Shown here in pieces: positions 1-8,118 of a stretch of 31,087 nucleotides of DNA. The position numbers and the translations under genes were made by a program. Every line of letters begins with the position of its first letter. Within the stretch, counting starts at the first letter, position 1. The notes below the pieces were generated by a model. That model saw only the letters and a list, made by a program, of their open reading frames with translations, was not told where the DNA came from and made no database searches. Origin of the DNA: CAZSXS01 sp964611385 (GTDB lineage Bacteria > Bacillota > Clostridia > Lachnospirales > CAYPQA01); the NCBI GenBank assembly GCA_964611385.1, contig CAZSXS010000042.1, forward strand, positions 1 to 31,087, written 5' to 3'.

Positions 1-92
1 TTTGTTAAAATACTTAATGTGTTTTAATTATGTTAATTTAATTGCAATTCATATCCTATAACTTTAAAATATTTTTCACTGATTACATAGTT
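1..92 (-). other. A+T-rich tract after cas2, possible CRISPR leader
   Basis: This is the only sequence left downstream of cas2 before the window edge. It is very A+T rich and has no ORF. In type I-C loci the leader and array commonly follow cas2, so this may be the start of the leader read on the minus strand. No repeat unit is visible in the window, so the array itself is inferred and not seen. Confidence 0.35.
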
Positions 93-383
93 TTAAAGTA
101 TAAGCGTCCCACCTTGCTTTATTAATGTTTGTTTACCCATTGTTTCTACTCTGTTGTTCCAGTTCTTTCCCAACAAGTAAAATCTAACTGAATCATTTTC
201 GTTATCAATTATTCTTGATAGCTCGGATTTGATGGATACTAGTTGGGCAGGGTCAATAAGCATTTCAAAAACAGAGTTTTGGACTCTAATGCCATAGTTT
301 TCACATATTTTCGCAACCTTTCTCAATCTTTTGGCTCCATCCTGTTCTGTAATATTTACATCATAGGTAACCAAAACCATCAT
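93..383 (-). CDS. cas2: CRISPR-associated endoribonuclease-like Cas2 (type I-C)
   Basis: Cas2 is the structural partner of Cas1 in the spacer-acquisition complex. The protein is about 96 residues, the normal size for type I-C Cas2. It opens with the family hallmark MVLVTYDVN, whose Asp is the conserved ferredoxin-fold acidic residue. The open frame extends upstream to a TTG at 401. The ATG at 383 is preferred because a GGGAG sits 9 nt before it and it gives the usual family N-terminus. It is the last gene of the cas operon and starts shortly after the original end of cas1. A second ATG directly follows the first and could also be used. Confidence 0.93.
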   Translation of the reverse strand: MMVLVTYDVNITEQDGAKRLRKVAKICENYGIRVQNSVFEMLIDPAQLVSIKSELSRIIDNENDSVRFYLLGKNWNNRVETMGKQTLIKQGGTLIL

Positions 384-417
384 AGTAATCAACTCCCTCA
401 ACTGGATTCAATGCTTT

Positions 418-1436
418 TTATCTCCATAAAAAAGATGGATATTGCTCAATGTCACCCCTAAGATGTTGAGCCAAAAGCTGAGCTTGAGTATGAACGATTA
501 AGCCGATTGATATTTTCTCGTCTAAAAATGGATGGGTTATCTCTTCCTTCTTCCTAGTTTGCCAGTTTTCAATGATCGCCCTTCTTGCTTTATCTTTTAA
601 AAATATTCCCGAGGCGCTATTTTCAAAATCATCTGCTTGAGGTTTACTAAGGAAATAGCAAGTCTGTCGCAAAGAGGTGAACGAAGCTCCTCCATTAGGT
701 CAAGGGCTAGGGAGGGTCTCCCTGACCGCAGTGTGTGTAAGAAACCTACTGCCGGATCTAAGCCAACACTCTCCAAAGCCGTTTGATAGTCATTTTTAAG
801 GAGCATGTAAATGAATGAAAGTAAGGCATTAAAGTTATTATGGGGAGGTCTCTTGCTTCTTTTATCAAACTTTAAGCTAGCATTGTCAATTTTTATAAAA
901 TGATCAAAGACGCCAAAGTATACACTAGCAGCCGCACCCTCCAAGCCTCTCATTCTATCAATATCATCCGTGTTTGATAATTCTTCGGCCAAGTTAGTGA
1001 GGATCTCGGCAGCATTCACCAATTCGTTTATTTTGCTTGCCTCTTTTGTTTCTCGCTTGCATCTTGAAATAAGGCTTTTGCAATTTGCTATTTTCGCAAA
1101 GAGTATGTTTCTGACTATACTGGAGGAAATTTTTTTGTCGTCCAAGGCCTTAAACTGCTTACTTCTAAGAAGAACATTGCCATGGACTTTGCCTTCAAGT
1201 CTACCGTAAAACTTTCCGAACTCTGATAGAAAAGAAAGTCCTATTTGCCTTTCCGAGCAAAACCCTATAAACGGAGTTGATACCGTTGTATTACATAGAC
1301 ATACTATGGATTCTATGGTATGGGCAGGAATCCTTGCCTTTTCAACTCCGCCTATTTTTATGGCAATGGTTTCATTTTGACAGAACAAATAGCTTTCAGG
1401 CGTTAAAATGTAAAGGACATTTTTTAGCTTTTTCAC
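418..1436 (-). pseudogene. cas1: Cas1 integrase, frameshifted near its C-terminus
   Basis: Cas1 is the metal-dependent integrase that inserts spacers into the CRISPR array. From the GTG at 1436, 2 nt after the cas4 stop with GAGAGGT upstream, the frame runs 279 residues and stops at 597. That frame includes the expected active-site residues: E166 (GLEGAA), H234 (GFLHTLRSGR) and D246/E249 (LALDLMEE). The remaining C-terminal part, from ADDFENSASGIF to PSFLWR, is intact in another frame and ends at 418. Joining the frames near 630-645, after VNLKQ, gives about 339 residues, the normal family length. This fits a 1-nt deletion (or 2-nt insertion). The frame-0 tail MILKIAPREYF is out-of-frame reading. 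The break may be real, which would probably disable acquisition, or a sequencing error. Confidence 0.9.
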
Positions 1437-1438
1437 GT

Positions 1439-2098
1439 TTATACCTCTCTGCTTAGTGCTACCTTTTTTATCTCTTGAATATATTTGCCAGCAGATTTTT
1501 GAATACCTGGATTGCAGTACAAAAGCAATGAGCAGTTCCTACACTTGGGATTTTTTTGCTCATATGGAACCAGACTTTTTTCTATCATTTCCTTTAATTG
1601 TTCTGCACCTTTTTGAACCTGAGCTCTTAATTCCTTTGTGAACTTCACATCCTGTCGTCTATGAGAGCTAATGTAAAAGATTGCACCCTGTTCGATTTCG
1701 CAGTTGTACATTTCCTCCAGGCACATTGCTTGAGCACAGAGCTGAACGTTATATTCATTCTCGTCTCTGGTAACACCATGTTTAAATTCGACTACGTTTA
1801 GATGATACTTACCATCCAAATAAGGAAGGGTCACCCCATCTTCTGATAGCTTCGCTTCTACGCAATCACACTTCCCGACAAGACCTAAGCGATCGGAATA
1901 AATATCTAACTCAAATATACTTACAGTTTCTCCTCTTTTTTCAACTCTTGAAGTATGAACACGGTTATGCTCTTCTCTGCCTTGAGCAGTGTACTCATTT
2001 TCGTCCCAAGCCCCTTCGTTTAGCAATAGAGCAGCTCGCCTTTTGCAAAAGTAAAGCTGGGATAAGTAGGATAGGGCGATATAGTCATCACGATTCAT
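1439..2098 (-). CDS. cas4: CRISPR-associated Cas4 exonuclease (Fe-S)
   Basis: Cas4 is a RecB-like PD-(D/E)xK nuclease with a 4Fe-4S cluster. It trims prespacers and helps select PAM-adjacent ends for Cas1-Cas2. The protein is 219 residues. The cluster cysteines are visible as C18 (YFCKRRAAL) and C186, C189 and C195 (CRNCSLLLYC). The nuclease core shows a His in EEHNRVH, an Asp in YLDGKYHLN and the ExK pair in VVEFKHG. Its ATG overlaps the end of cas7 by 11 bp, and its stop lies 2 nt before the cas1 GTG, so translation is probably coupled in the operon. Confidence 0.95.
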   Translation of the reverse strand: MNRDDYIALSYLSQLYFCKRRAALLLNEGAWDENEYTAQGREEHNRVHTSRVEKRGETVSIFELDIYSDRLGLVGKCDCVEAKLSEDGVTLPYLDGKYHLNVVEFKHGVTRDENEYNVQLCAQAMCLEEMYNCEIEQGAIFYISSHRRQDVKFTKELRAQVQKGAEQLKEMIEKSLVPYEQKNPKCRNCSLLLYCNPGIQKSAGKYIQEIKKVALSREV

Positions 2099-3095
2099 TG
2101 GCTTTTAACCAGGAATCATCTGGTAATTGGTTCCAACTGATTTCTCCATTTGGATCGTTTAAAAAGCCAATATCAACCCCGCTTGGTTTTGAAGATAAAT
2201 GAATTCTTGCCTCGTAATCCATATTACTTCTTGGATACTTTACCTCTACCTTTTTCTTAACACTCACCAGATTAAAAAGCTTATGAGCAGGAGCACAACC
2301 CAGCTTGGCTTGCTTCGTTCTTTGATCTTCGTTTGTATCAGTTCCCACATGCTTAAATAGGATAAGAGGAGATAGTACAGACATTTGCCCCTTACTTGCT
2401 GATCGGTCGTGCTCATACATATTTAGTATAGACTCAAACAATACTTTTAAATCGAACTCGTTAAATCCAGTCTCTTCAGATAAATTTGCACTTATAAAAC
2501 CCCTTGCCTCATATAAACCATAGGGTATAAACTGCTTTCGGCCCATTGTTCGTAAAACCGACTCATCTCTTTCATCTTCAAATTTTTTGTAGTCTTCAGA
2601 AGTTGCGCCGGCTTTTAAATCTTGTGTTACAAGCATCCTAGTTATTGTGATATCGATTGGGAGTATAGGATCAATAGAGCGGGCAAAGGTGAACTGAACC
2701 GGGCCACGAACTTGTCCGGCATTGGGTCCTGTTGATAAAACTGCACCAAAGGTTCTAACATCATAATAATTTTTACAAGACCATTGACGGGCTGCATATA
2801 CCTTATCCTTTTGTTTGACATTTTCAGAAACGGCAATGTTTTCATGGGCCTCTGCGATAAAACGATTCAGATTTGTTGCATTTTGCATGATTATGTTCAT
2901 TCCGGAATTGCCGTTATAAGCTACTTGAATATAATTTCTCAGTCGTCTTTTAAATGCTACATCTGTTATGTATCCATGCATGTCTTGAGGGTCTATTCTT
3001 GGTGTGTTACCCATGTCTGGATCACCGTTTGGGTTTCCGTTAACACATTCTACATAAAACATAAACTCATACCGGTTTTTAATTCCTGCTGTCAT
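2088..3095 (-). CDS. cas7: Type I-C Cascade backbone protein Cas7 (Csd2)
   Basis: Cas7c multimerises along the crRNA to form the backbone of the type I-C interference complex. The N-terminus has the typical Csd2 sequence NRYEFMFYVECVNGNPNGDPD, then the glycine-rich RRM-like region and the segment RTFGAVLSTGPNAGQVRGPVQF. About 335 residues is normal for the family. Two in-frame ATGs lie 6 nt apart. The second (3095) is chosen because it sits 9 nt after GGAGG, whereas the first (3101) is only 3 nt away. The start lies inside the 3' end of cas8c, which overlaps it by 17 bp. Confidence 0.95.
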   Translation of the reverse strand: MTAGIKNRYEFMFYVECVNGNPNGDPDMGNTPRIDPQDMHGYITDVAFKRRLRNYIQVAYNGNSGMNIIMQNATNLNRFIAEAHENIAVSENVKQKDKVYAARQWSCKNYYDVRTFGAVLSTGPNAGQVRGPVQFTFARSIDPILPIDITITRMLVTQDLKAGATSEDYKKFEDERDESVLRTMGRKQFIPYGLYEARGFISANLSEETGFNEFDLKVLFESILNMYEHDRSASKGQMSVLSPLILFKHVGTDTNEDQRTKQAKLGCAPAHKLFNLVSVKKKVEVKYPRSNMDYEARIHLSSKPSGVDIGFLNDPNGEISWNQLPDDSWLKANES

Positions 3096-4875
3096 CGTCA
3101 TTTACCTCCATATTTTTATCTTTATTTTTGTTGTTGGCTTCATTGGATTGGTACATATGAGCATTCTGCTGATAATAGCCTATAGCAAACTGCGATTGTT
3201 CCTCTAGTGAGAGAGTTGCAGGTAACTCACAACTAAGGTTTAGTGAAATCTCTTCCAGCATTTTTTGATATCGAAAGGCGAAGGCTTTGTTCTCGATTTT
3301 ATCCAAATGGTATTGGCTTAAATTAGAGAGTTTACCTAAAACCAGTGCCGGTGATATGCTTGCAGAAGAATAGTACCTTTGTATTACGCTTGCTCCCACT
3401 TTACCCAATGCTTCTCTTTGAATTGCCGCAAATACAGCCATCATTCTTCCGGCATGGTACGCCTGGGATGGACTTTTTTGATTTAATTCCTCATGCACAG
3501 TTATTTCCTCCTTATTCAATTTTTGTTTTCTTATAAGCCAAGCTTTTAATACCTGGCAACTGGTTGCATCCAATGTAATTTCATCCGATTCCAAAAGATC
3601 AGAACGAATATACAGTAATATCCTGCTTGCTACAGGATCAGGCAACTGGGTATTATTTATGATTGAGTATTTCACCTGCATATCTAGTCCACTTAATTCC
3701 TTTGCCATTCTATCGCTGTACTTTCTGCTTTTTTCCTTTTTAAGAAGCCTTATATAAATAGAGAAAAGCTTAGGCGGATTTAAGAGGCTTTTGCCATTTC
3801 TCGAAACAAGCTTTAAATCATTAAACCAATCACAAAAGCTTTTGAACAAGTCGTCGCAACTGCCCTGCATATAATTTCTAACCATTATTCGACCGCCAGC
3901 TCCTGATAATGACAAAATATAATACCTATTTCCTACTTTATAAGGGTTTTCACCCTTATAAATGCAATTGATCAGACTTCTTATTTCATTCAAGTTTTGA
4001 GGCTGTTCTTTTTCGCTTGGCTGTTCCTTTTCATCCGATTGTTCGGAGTCAATTTCATCTTCTATATTAAAATTAAAATCCAAACTTTTCAGATAGTCAT
4101 ATTCATCCTTTACCTTTTCTTTATACCAGTGAACAAATTTAGTTCCTGCGTGTATGGGTGCCATATGAATTAATTTTTCAAGTGCTGCATTTACGGCTGT
4201 TGTGGCCTCTTCTGAAACCGATGCATTATGTGCTTGTTTAAGATTATAAGATTCAAAGGCGGCTTTATCAAAACATATAAGAGTATCTCCTGCTGTGTGT
4301 CCACCCACTACACTAAGCCCTGAAACTTTTTTAACAGTGTCTACAGGCTTCGAGGCTTGTCCGGTTATGAAACAGATTTTTTCGGCTCCATCATCCGTTT
4401 TGTCACGGTTTCGAAATTCTTCCCACCACTCCAAATAATTTTCACTTTGCTCCACGGGAGAAGTCTCAACCTTAAAGCCTACGATGTCTGATGGCTTATA
4501 TTTTTCTTGTAATAGCTTTTCTCTTGCCTTGGTTAGTTGATCATTATTTTCCAAAAATTTTAAACAAATTTCAAAGAGAGGCTCATATTCAGCACCCTCT
4601 TTCAGCGCTGCCTTGAAGAATTCATGCTTAACGCGCCTACCTTCATCCATTAAAAGTACAATCTCTGCCTTTTCTACCAGTATGTTCGACTTTTTTGTTC
4701 CTAATGCAGCTGCACCTATATCGGGGCACATGATCTTCCCCTTTAAAACAGGTTCAATGCTTATAAACTCAGCGTCATTTGAAACGACTATGTAAGCCTT
4801 AACATTTTTTTGGGAAAAACCGGGCTTGAATGCAAGGTCATTTTTAATTGCATACCTGTACAGATCATTTAACAT
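3079..4875 (-). CDS. cas8c: Type I-C Cascade large subunit Cas8c (Csd1)
   Basis: Cas8c is the large subunit of the type I-C effector, responsible for PAM recognition and R-loop formation. The frame codes for 598 residues, matching the Csd1 family, with the characteristic opening MLNDLYRYAIKNDLAFKPGF and a segment CFITGQASKPVDTVKKVSGL. A low-complexity acidic linker, with EKEQP repeated, lies around residues 275-293. Many I-C loci also make the small subunit Cas11 from an internal start in cas8c; I did not identify that start with confidence. An AAGGAGGTGAATTA ribosome binding site precedes the ATG, 4 nt after the cas5 stop. Confidence 0.93.
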   Translation of the reverse strand: MLNDLYRYAIKNDLAFKPGFSQKNVKAYIVVSNDAEFISIEPVLKGKIMCPDIGAAALGTKKSNILVEKAEIVLLMDEGRRVKHEFFKAALKEGAEYEPLFEICLKFLENNDQLTKAREKLLQEKYKPSDIVGFKVETSPVEQSENYLEWWEEFRNRDKTDDGAEKICFITGQASKPVDTVKKVSGLSVVGGHTAGDTLICFDKAAFESYNLKQAHNASVSEEATTAVNAALEKLIHMAPIHAGTKFVHWYKEKVKDEYDYLKSLDFNFNIEDEIDSEQSDEKEQPSEKEQPQNLNEIRSLINCIYKGENPYKVGNRYYILSLSGAGGRIMVRNYMQGSCDDLFKSFCDWFNDLKLVSRNGKSLLNPPKLFSIYIRLLKKEKSRKYSDRMAKELSGLDMQVKYSIINNTQLPDPVASRILLYIRSDLLESDEITLDATSCQVLKAWLIRKQKLNKEEITVHEELNQKSPSQAYHAGRMMAVFAAIQREALGKVGASVIQRYYSSASISPALVLGKLSNLSQYHLDKIENKAFAFRYQKMLEEISLNLSCELPATLSLEEQSQFAIGYYQQNAHMYQSNEANNKNKDKNMEVNDDDSRN

Positions 4876-4879
4876 TAAT

Positions 4880-5524
4880 TCACCTCCTTGGCTTTATGAC
4901 TTCATTACTATCAAAATCAGGAATATTTAATACCCCGTTTTCGAGCTTAGCATGAAATAGGGTTACATAAGGCTCAACTTTTTCAGTAAGCTTATACTTA
5001 TGCAAGTCAAATACATCGTAAAGCATATAGCCTAAATCAATGCTCTCGTCGTAAGGTTCAAGTTTTAAGTCACTTGGTTCAAAATAGGCCACGCACTCAC
5101 GGAGCCCTAAGTACGGTTGACTAAAGCACTTACCAGCAGAGATTCGCCTCATGGCTTGCTCATATAATTGATTGGCTGTGCCTTTAAATTCTTCTCTTTT
5201 TACAATCGTTGCATAAACCCTATACCTAACGTCCTTTAACAGTACGCTTTGGCGCTGGGTTCTGCTTTCCTCCACAAGTATAGGATTTTTATTCACCTTG
5301 TCCTTTACTTCATTTCTTTTAAAGCTGATGTACTTAATCGGCTTAAGCACTTCAACTCTATTCACTTGCCAATAAAATTCCAAAGGCTTACAGTATATGG
5401 AACTTAGCAACCCTCTCATTGCTGAAGGCGTTGGAACCGGATAGCTTAATCGCTCTACCTTGCTTTCCGGTCTCGTAAAGCAGGCCAAGTCACCCCAGGT
5501 TTCTAATAGAATTTTGTTTTCCAT
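4880..5524 (-). CDS. cas5c: Type I-C crRNA-processing endoribonuclease Cas5c (Cas5d)
   Basis: In type I-C systems Cas5 replaces Cas6. It cuts the pre-crRNA repeat and caps the 5' handle of the complex. The protein begins MENKILLETWGDLACFTRPESK, followed by the family-typical ERLSYPVPTPSAMRGLLSSIYCKP and SFKRNEV segments. About 214 residues is the usual size. The frame extends to 5545, but the ATG at 5524 follows AAAGGAGGT at a good distance, so it is the probable start. It lies between cas3 and cas8c, the canonical position. Confidence 0.93.
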   Translation of the reverse strand: MENKILLETWGDLACFTRPESKVERLSYPVPTPSAMRGLLSSIYCKPLEFYWQVNRVEVLKPIKYISFKRNEVKDKVNKNPILVEESRTQRQSVLLKDVRYRVYATIVKREEFKGTANQLYEQAMRRISAGKCFSQPYLGLRECVAYFEPSDLKLEPYDESIDLGYMLYDVFDLHKYKLTEKVEPYVTLFHAKLENGVLNIPDFDSNEVIKPRR

Positions 5525-5553
5525 AAAGACCTCCTTTAACGGCACTGCCGCAA

Positions 5554-7764
5554 TTAAAAAATTGAATTCATTTCGCTAAGATCTCCTAATTTTAATCCTA
5601 ATTTTTCATGATAAAACGTTTCTTCATGAAGAATGTACCAAGGCGACTTCTCTTTTTCGCCGCGATTTTTCCCATACTGCTTGAAATATACAGGCTCGCA
5701 TAGATCCTGAATCTTTTTTAAGTCGTAGTTGTTCACCGTAATAGACTGAGCCTTTGCTATCAATGCCGGTGTCAGACCTGTGTTGAGGGCTTCTTCTTTT
5801 ACTTCGTTAAACAAGCTTAGCTTTTCTTTATAGGGCACTATTACATTAAACCCTCCTTTTTTTATAAGCTTGTACGTCTCATCAACCTTTTCATAATCCT
5901 GCAACTCGATGTATTCAAGAAGCTTTTTATCCTCGGTCGGGCTATCCGTAAAAAGCAATTCATAATACGCACTTATGTGCTTTAGATCATTAATGTTTAA
6001 AGTATCCATCTCCCTAGCATACTTACTGTTCAAGTAGGATACCTTTTTAGCCGCAAATTCGTAATATTCATCGGGGTAAATTTTTGAGTCTGACTTTGGT
6101 ATAAAGACCTCCACGGTTCCATAATCAAGCTTTCCGTTTCTGTTGCACCTTCCGGCGCTTTGAATGATGGAGTCCAAAGGAGCAAGCGCCCTAAATACTT
6201 TCTCAACATCCAAATCAACCCCTGCTTCTATACACTGTGTTGAAACGATTCTGCAAGGCAGTTTGCTTTCAAGCCTTTCTTTAATAATGGTCAAGGTTTT
6301 TACTCTATGCTCTGTACACATGTCTGTTGAAATATGAAAAAGGCTATCCCATTCACAGATCTCCTTAAGAAGCTCAAACAAAGCCTTGGAATGCTTACGC
6401 ATGTTAACAATCGTACAACAGCTATCGCTTTTAGCCATTTTGTCCCCAATTTCTTCAAATGGTGTTTCTTCATTTATATTCCAATTCACTTTGACCCGCT
6501 CGGTCCTTTTATAGATTTCACTTGGGTTTTCAAGTATTTCCTTTGGAGACCATTCCAAATCCTTTATGAAATGAAAGGAAGGCTGGGTTGCCGTTGAAAA
6601 TAATACGGTACAATGAAAGTCTTTATATAGGCTGTTGATCGTTTCGATCGTTACCCCTATTAAATGAGGTGGAAGGCTTTGAGCTTCATCAAACACGATC
6701 ACACTATTGGCGATGTTGTGTAAACGCCTACAGTCAGAAGGCATATAAGAAAACAAACCTTCAAAAAACTTAACCGCTGTTGTGATGATGATGGGCGAAC
6801 TCCACCGCTGCGAGAACAGCTTTGTTTCATCATCATATTCTGCTTGGCTATGATCCTCCAACAGTTCCGGACATATCTGTCTGTAAATCTTTGCATTCTG
6901 CTCAATTATTGCTAGGAAAGGCAGAATAATTATAATGCGCTCCTTATGAAATTCTTTAGCATTGTTAAGTGCAAAGTTTAATAAGGATAAGGTCTTTCCA
7001 GTACCAGTTGGCGCAGTTAAGGTGAATAATCCCTGCGGGGTTTTGGCAGAACGTTCACATTCATTAAAAATCTGCTCTCTTATTTCATTTATTTTTGAAT
7101 CGCTGGTGGATTTAGCTTTCATGTTTTCTTTATACGCAGATAAAGTTGACAGAAGTTTTTCTGGGTCAAGCTTGTGTCCACTTGATCTTTCCATAAAGGT
7201 TCTATTATAGTGTGTTGCTGTGTCCGTATAATCAGCATCAACAAGGGTTGAAAATAACATTCTGGTTTTTAGCATTTTTGAAATATTTAACGTTGAGCCA
7301 GATAGACTGATTTTTAATCGAACCCTCGGTATATTCAGATCCGAATTCATAATCTCGAAGAGTTTTTGGTATTCTTCTTTTCCACTAATGGAATACCTTC
7401 TATTTTTCTTATCTTCCCCATGTTCTGATTCAAGTGATGTTTTCAAATAGCTGTTAATATCATTTTCTAATCCCTTGTGATGCCCGAAAATGCATCTAGC
7501 CAATATTTCAACCTTTTCTGAATATAGCTTAATCATCATAAGGGCCCCAGCCGCCTCATGATTCACTCTTTGCTCTGTACCCTCTAAAACCCCTTGAAAT
7601 CTTTTTGAGTACTTACCCAAGTCATGAAACAAGCCCATAACTTTACACTCTGTTTCCATTTCAAATTTAGCTCCAAATTGCCCAGCCAGCTCGGATACTT
7701 TCTCCAAATGCTGTTTCATCGTTTGCTTATCGCCTTCATTATTTTCCGAGTGTGCATAAAACAA
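5554..7764 (-). CDS. cas3: Cas3 nuclease-helicase, type I-C, with N-terminal HD domain
   Basis: Cas3 is recruited by Cascade to nick and processively degrade target DNA. With the TTG start at 7764 the protein is 736 residues. An HD nuclease domain comes first: H19, H47-D48 (LFHDLGK), H69 and H96-H97. The SF2 helicase follows: Walker A APTGTGKT (252-259), DEAQ box (360-363), motif III STAT (391-394), then STQCIEAGVDLD and QSAGRCNRNG for motifs V and VI. A GTG at 7776 is in frame, but AAGGTGG overlaps it and is spaced for the TTG. The TTG start also gives the usual short FYAHS opening. It is the first gene of the cas operon. Confidence 0.95.
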   Translation of the reverse strand: MFYAHSENNEGDKQTMKQHLEKVSELAGQFGAKFEMETECKVMGLFHDLGKYSKRFQGVLEGTEQRVNHEAAGALMMIKLYSEKVEILARCIFGHHKGLENDINSYLKTSLESEHGEDKKNRRYSISGKEEYQKLFEIMNSDLNIPRVRLKISLSGSTLNISKMLKTRMLFSTLVDADYTDTATHYNRTFMERSSGHKLDPEKLLSTLSAYKENMKAKSTSDSKINEIREQIFNECERSAKTPQGLFTLTAPTGTGKTLSLLNFALNNAKEFHKERIIIILPFLAIIEQNAKIYRQICPELLEDHSQAEYDDETKLFSQRWSSPIIITTAVKFFEGLFSYMPSDCRRLHNIANSVIVFDEAQSLPPHLIGVTIETINSLYKDFHCTVLFSTATQPSFHFIKDLEWSPKEILENPSEIYKRTERVKVNWNINEETPFEEIGDKMAKSDSCCTIVNMRKHSKALFELLKEICEWDSLFHISTDMCTEHRVKTLTIIKERLESKLPCRIVSTQCIEAGVDLDVEKVFRALAPLDSIIQSAGRCNRNGKLDYGTVEVFIPKSDSKIYPDEYYEFAAKKVSYLNSKYAREMDTLNINDLKHISAYYELLFTDSPTEDKKLLEYIELQDYEKVDETYKLIKKGGFNVIVPYKEKLSLFNEVKEEALNTGLTPALIAKAQSITVNNYDLKKIQDLCEPVYFKQYGKNRGEKEKSPWYILHEETFYHEKLGLKLGDLSEMNSIF

Positions 7765-7824
7765 ATAAAATCCCACCTTAAAAATATCACAATAATTTCA
7801 TTGTTTATACGTATAATTTATTTT

Positions 7825-7853
7825 ATTATACAACATTATTTACTATAAGTCAA
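7825..7853 (-). promoter_or_regulatory. Promoter of the cas operon
   Basis: On the minus strand TTGACT (7853-7848) is followed after exactly 17 bp by TATAAT (7830-7825). The position is about 60 nt upstream of the probable cas3 start. This is a near-consensus housekeeping sigma factor promoter and the only clear one for the seven-gene operon. Confidence 0.8.
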
Positions 7854-7917
7854 CAATCAATTGAATATTTTTACTAAAAATTCTCAGATTACTTTAAAAA
7901 CCTGATTTGTGCAAGTT

Positions 7918-8000
7918 ATCAATAAAGGCCACCCATCTTTGGATAGCCTACCTCTCACACCTCTGTGCACCGTTCGTGTGCACCAAACTGGGCACACTTG
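7918..8000 (-). mobile_element. Possible relic of a group II intron 3' end (domain V/VI-like)
   Basis: Read on the minus strand, this stretch contains ACGAACGG, GTGCAC pairs around a short loop, GGTGTGAGAGG, and then a hairpin GGCTATCC/GGGTGGCC with a 6-nt loop. The order and wording resemble the domain V, GUGAGAGG and domain VI arrangement that I remember from the 3' ends of bacterial group II introns. The domain V-like stem is poor and no reverse transcriptase is present, so at best it is a decayed fragment. The second hairpin, followed by TTT, could instead act as a terminator on the minus strand. Confidence 0.35.
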
Positions 8001-8062
8001 ATGTAAATCTTGTGTTTTTATAATTCTCTTTGAACTTTTCACATGAAATGCGAAAGCCGATG

Positions 8063-8091
8063 TTGCAAACGATCACCGATTCATGTACAAT
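8063..8091 (+). promoter_or_regulatory. Promoter of the jet (Wadjet) operon
   Basis: TTGCAA (8063-8068), a 17-bp spacer and TACAAT (8086-8091) make a reasonable housekeeping promoter. Transcription would begin near 8098. This rules out the upstream in-frame ATG at 8083 and supports the start of jetA at 8119. Confidence 0.65.
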
Positions 8092-8118
8092 GGGGCCTAT
8101 CTTATACGAGGTGAGAGT

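Noticed and set aside
7961..8000. GTGCAC-containing repeats considered as a CRISPR repeat
   Set aside because: The unit occurs as one hairpin only, with no regular spacing or spacers.
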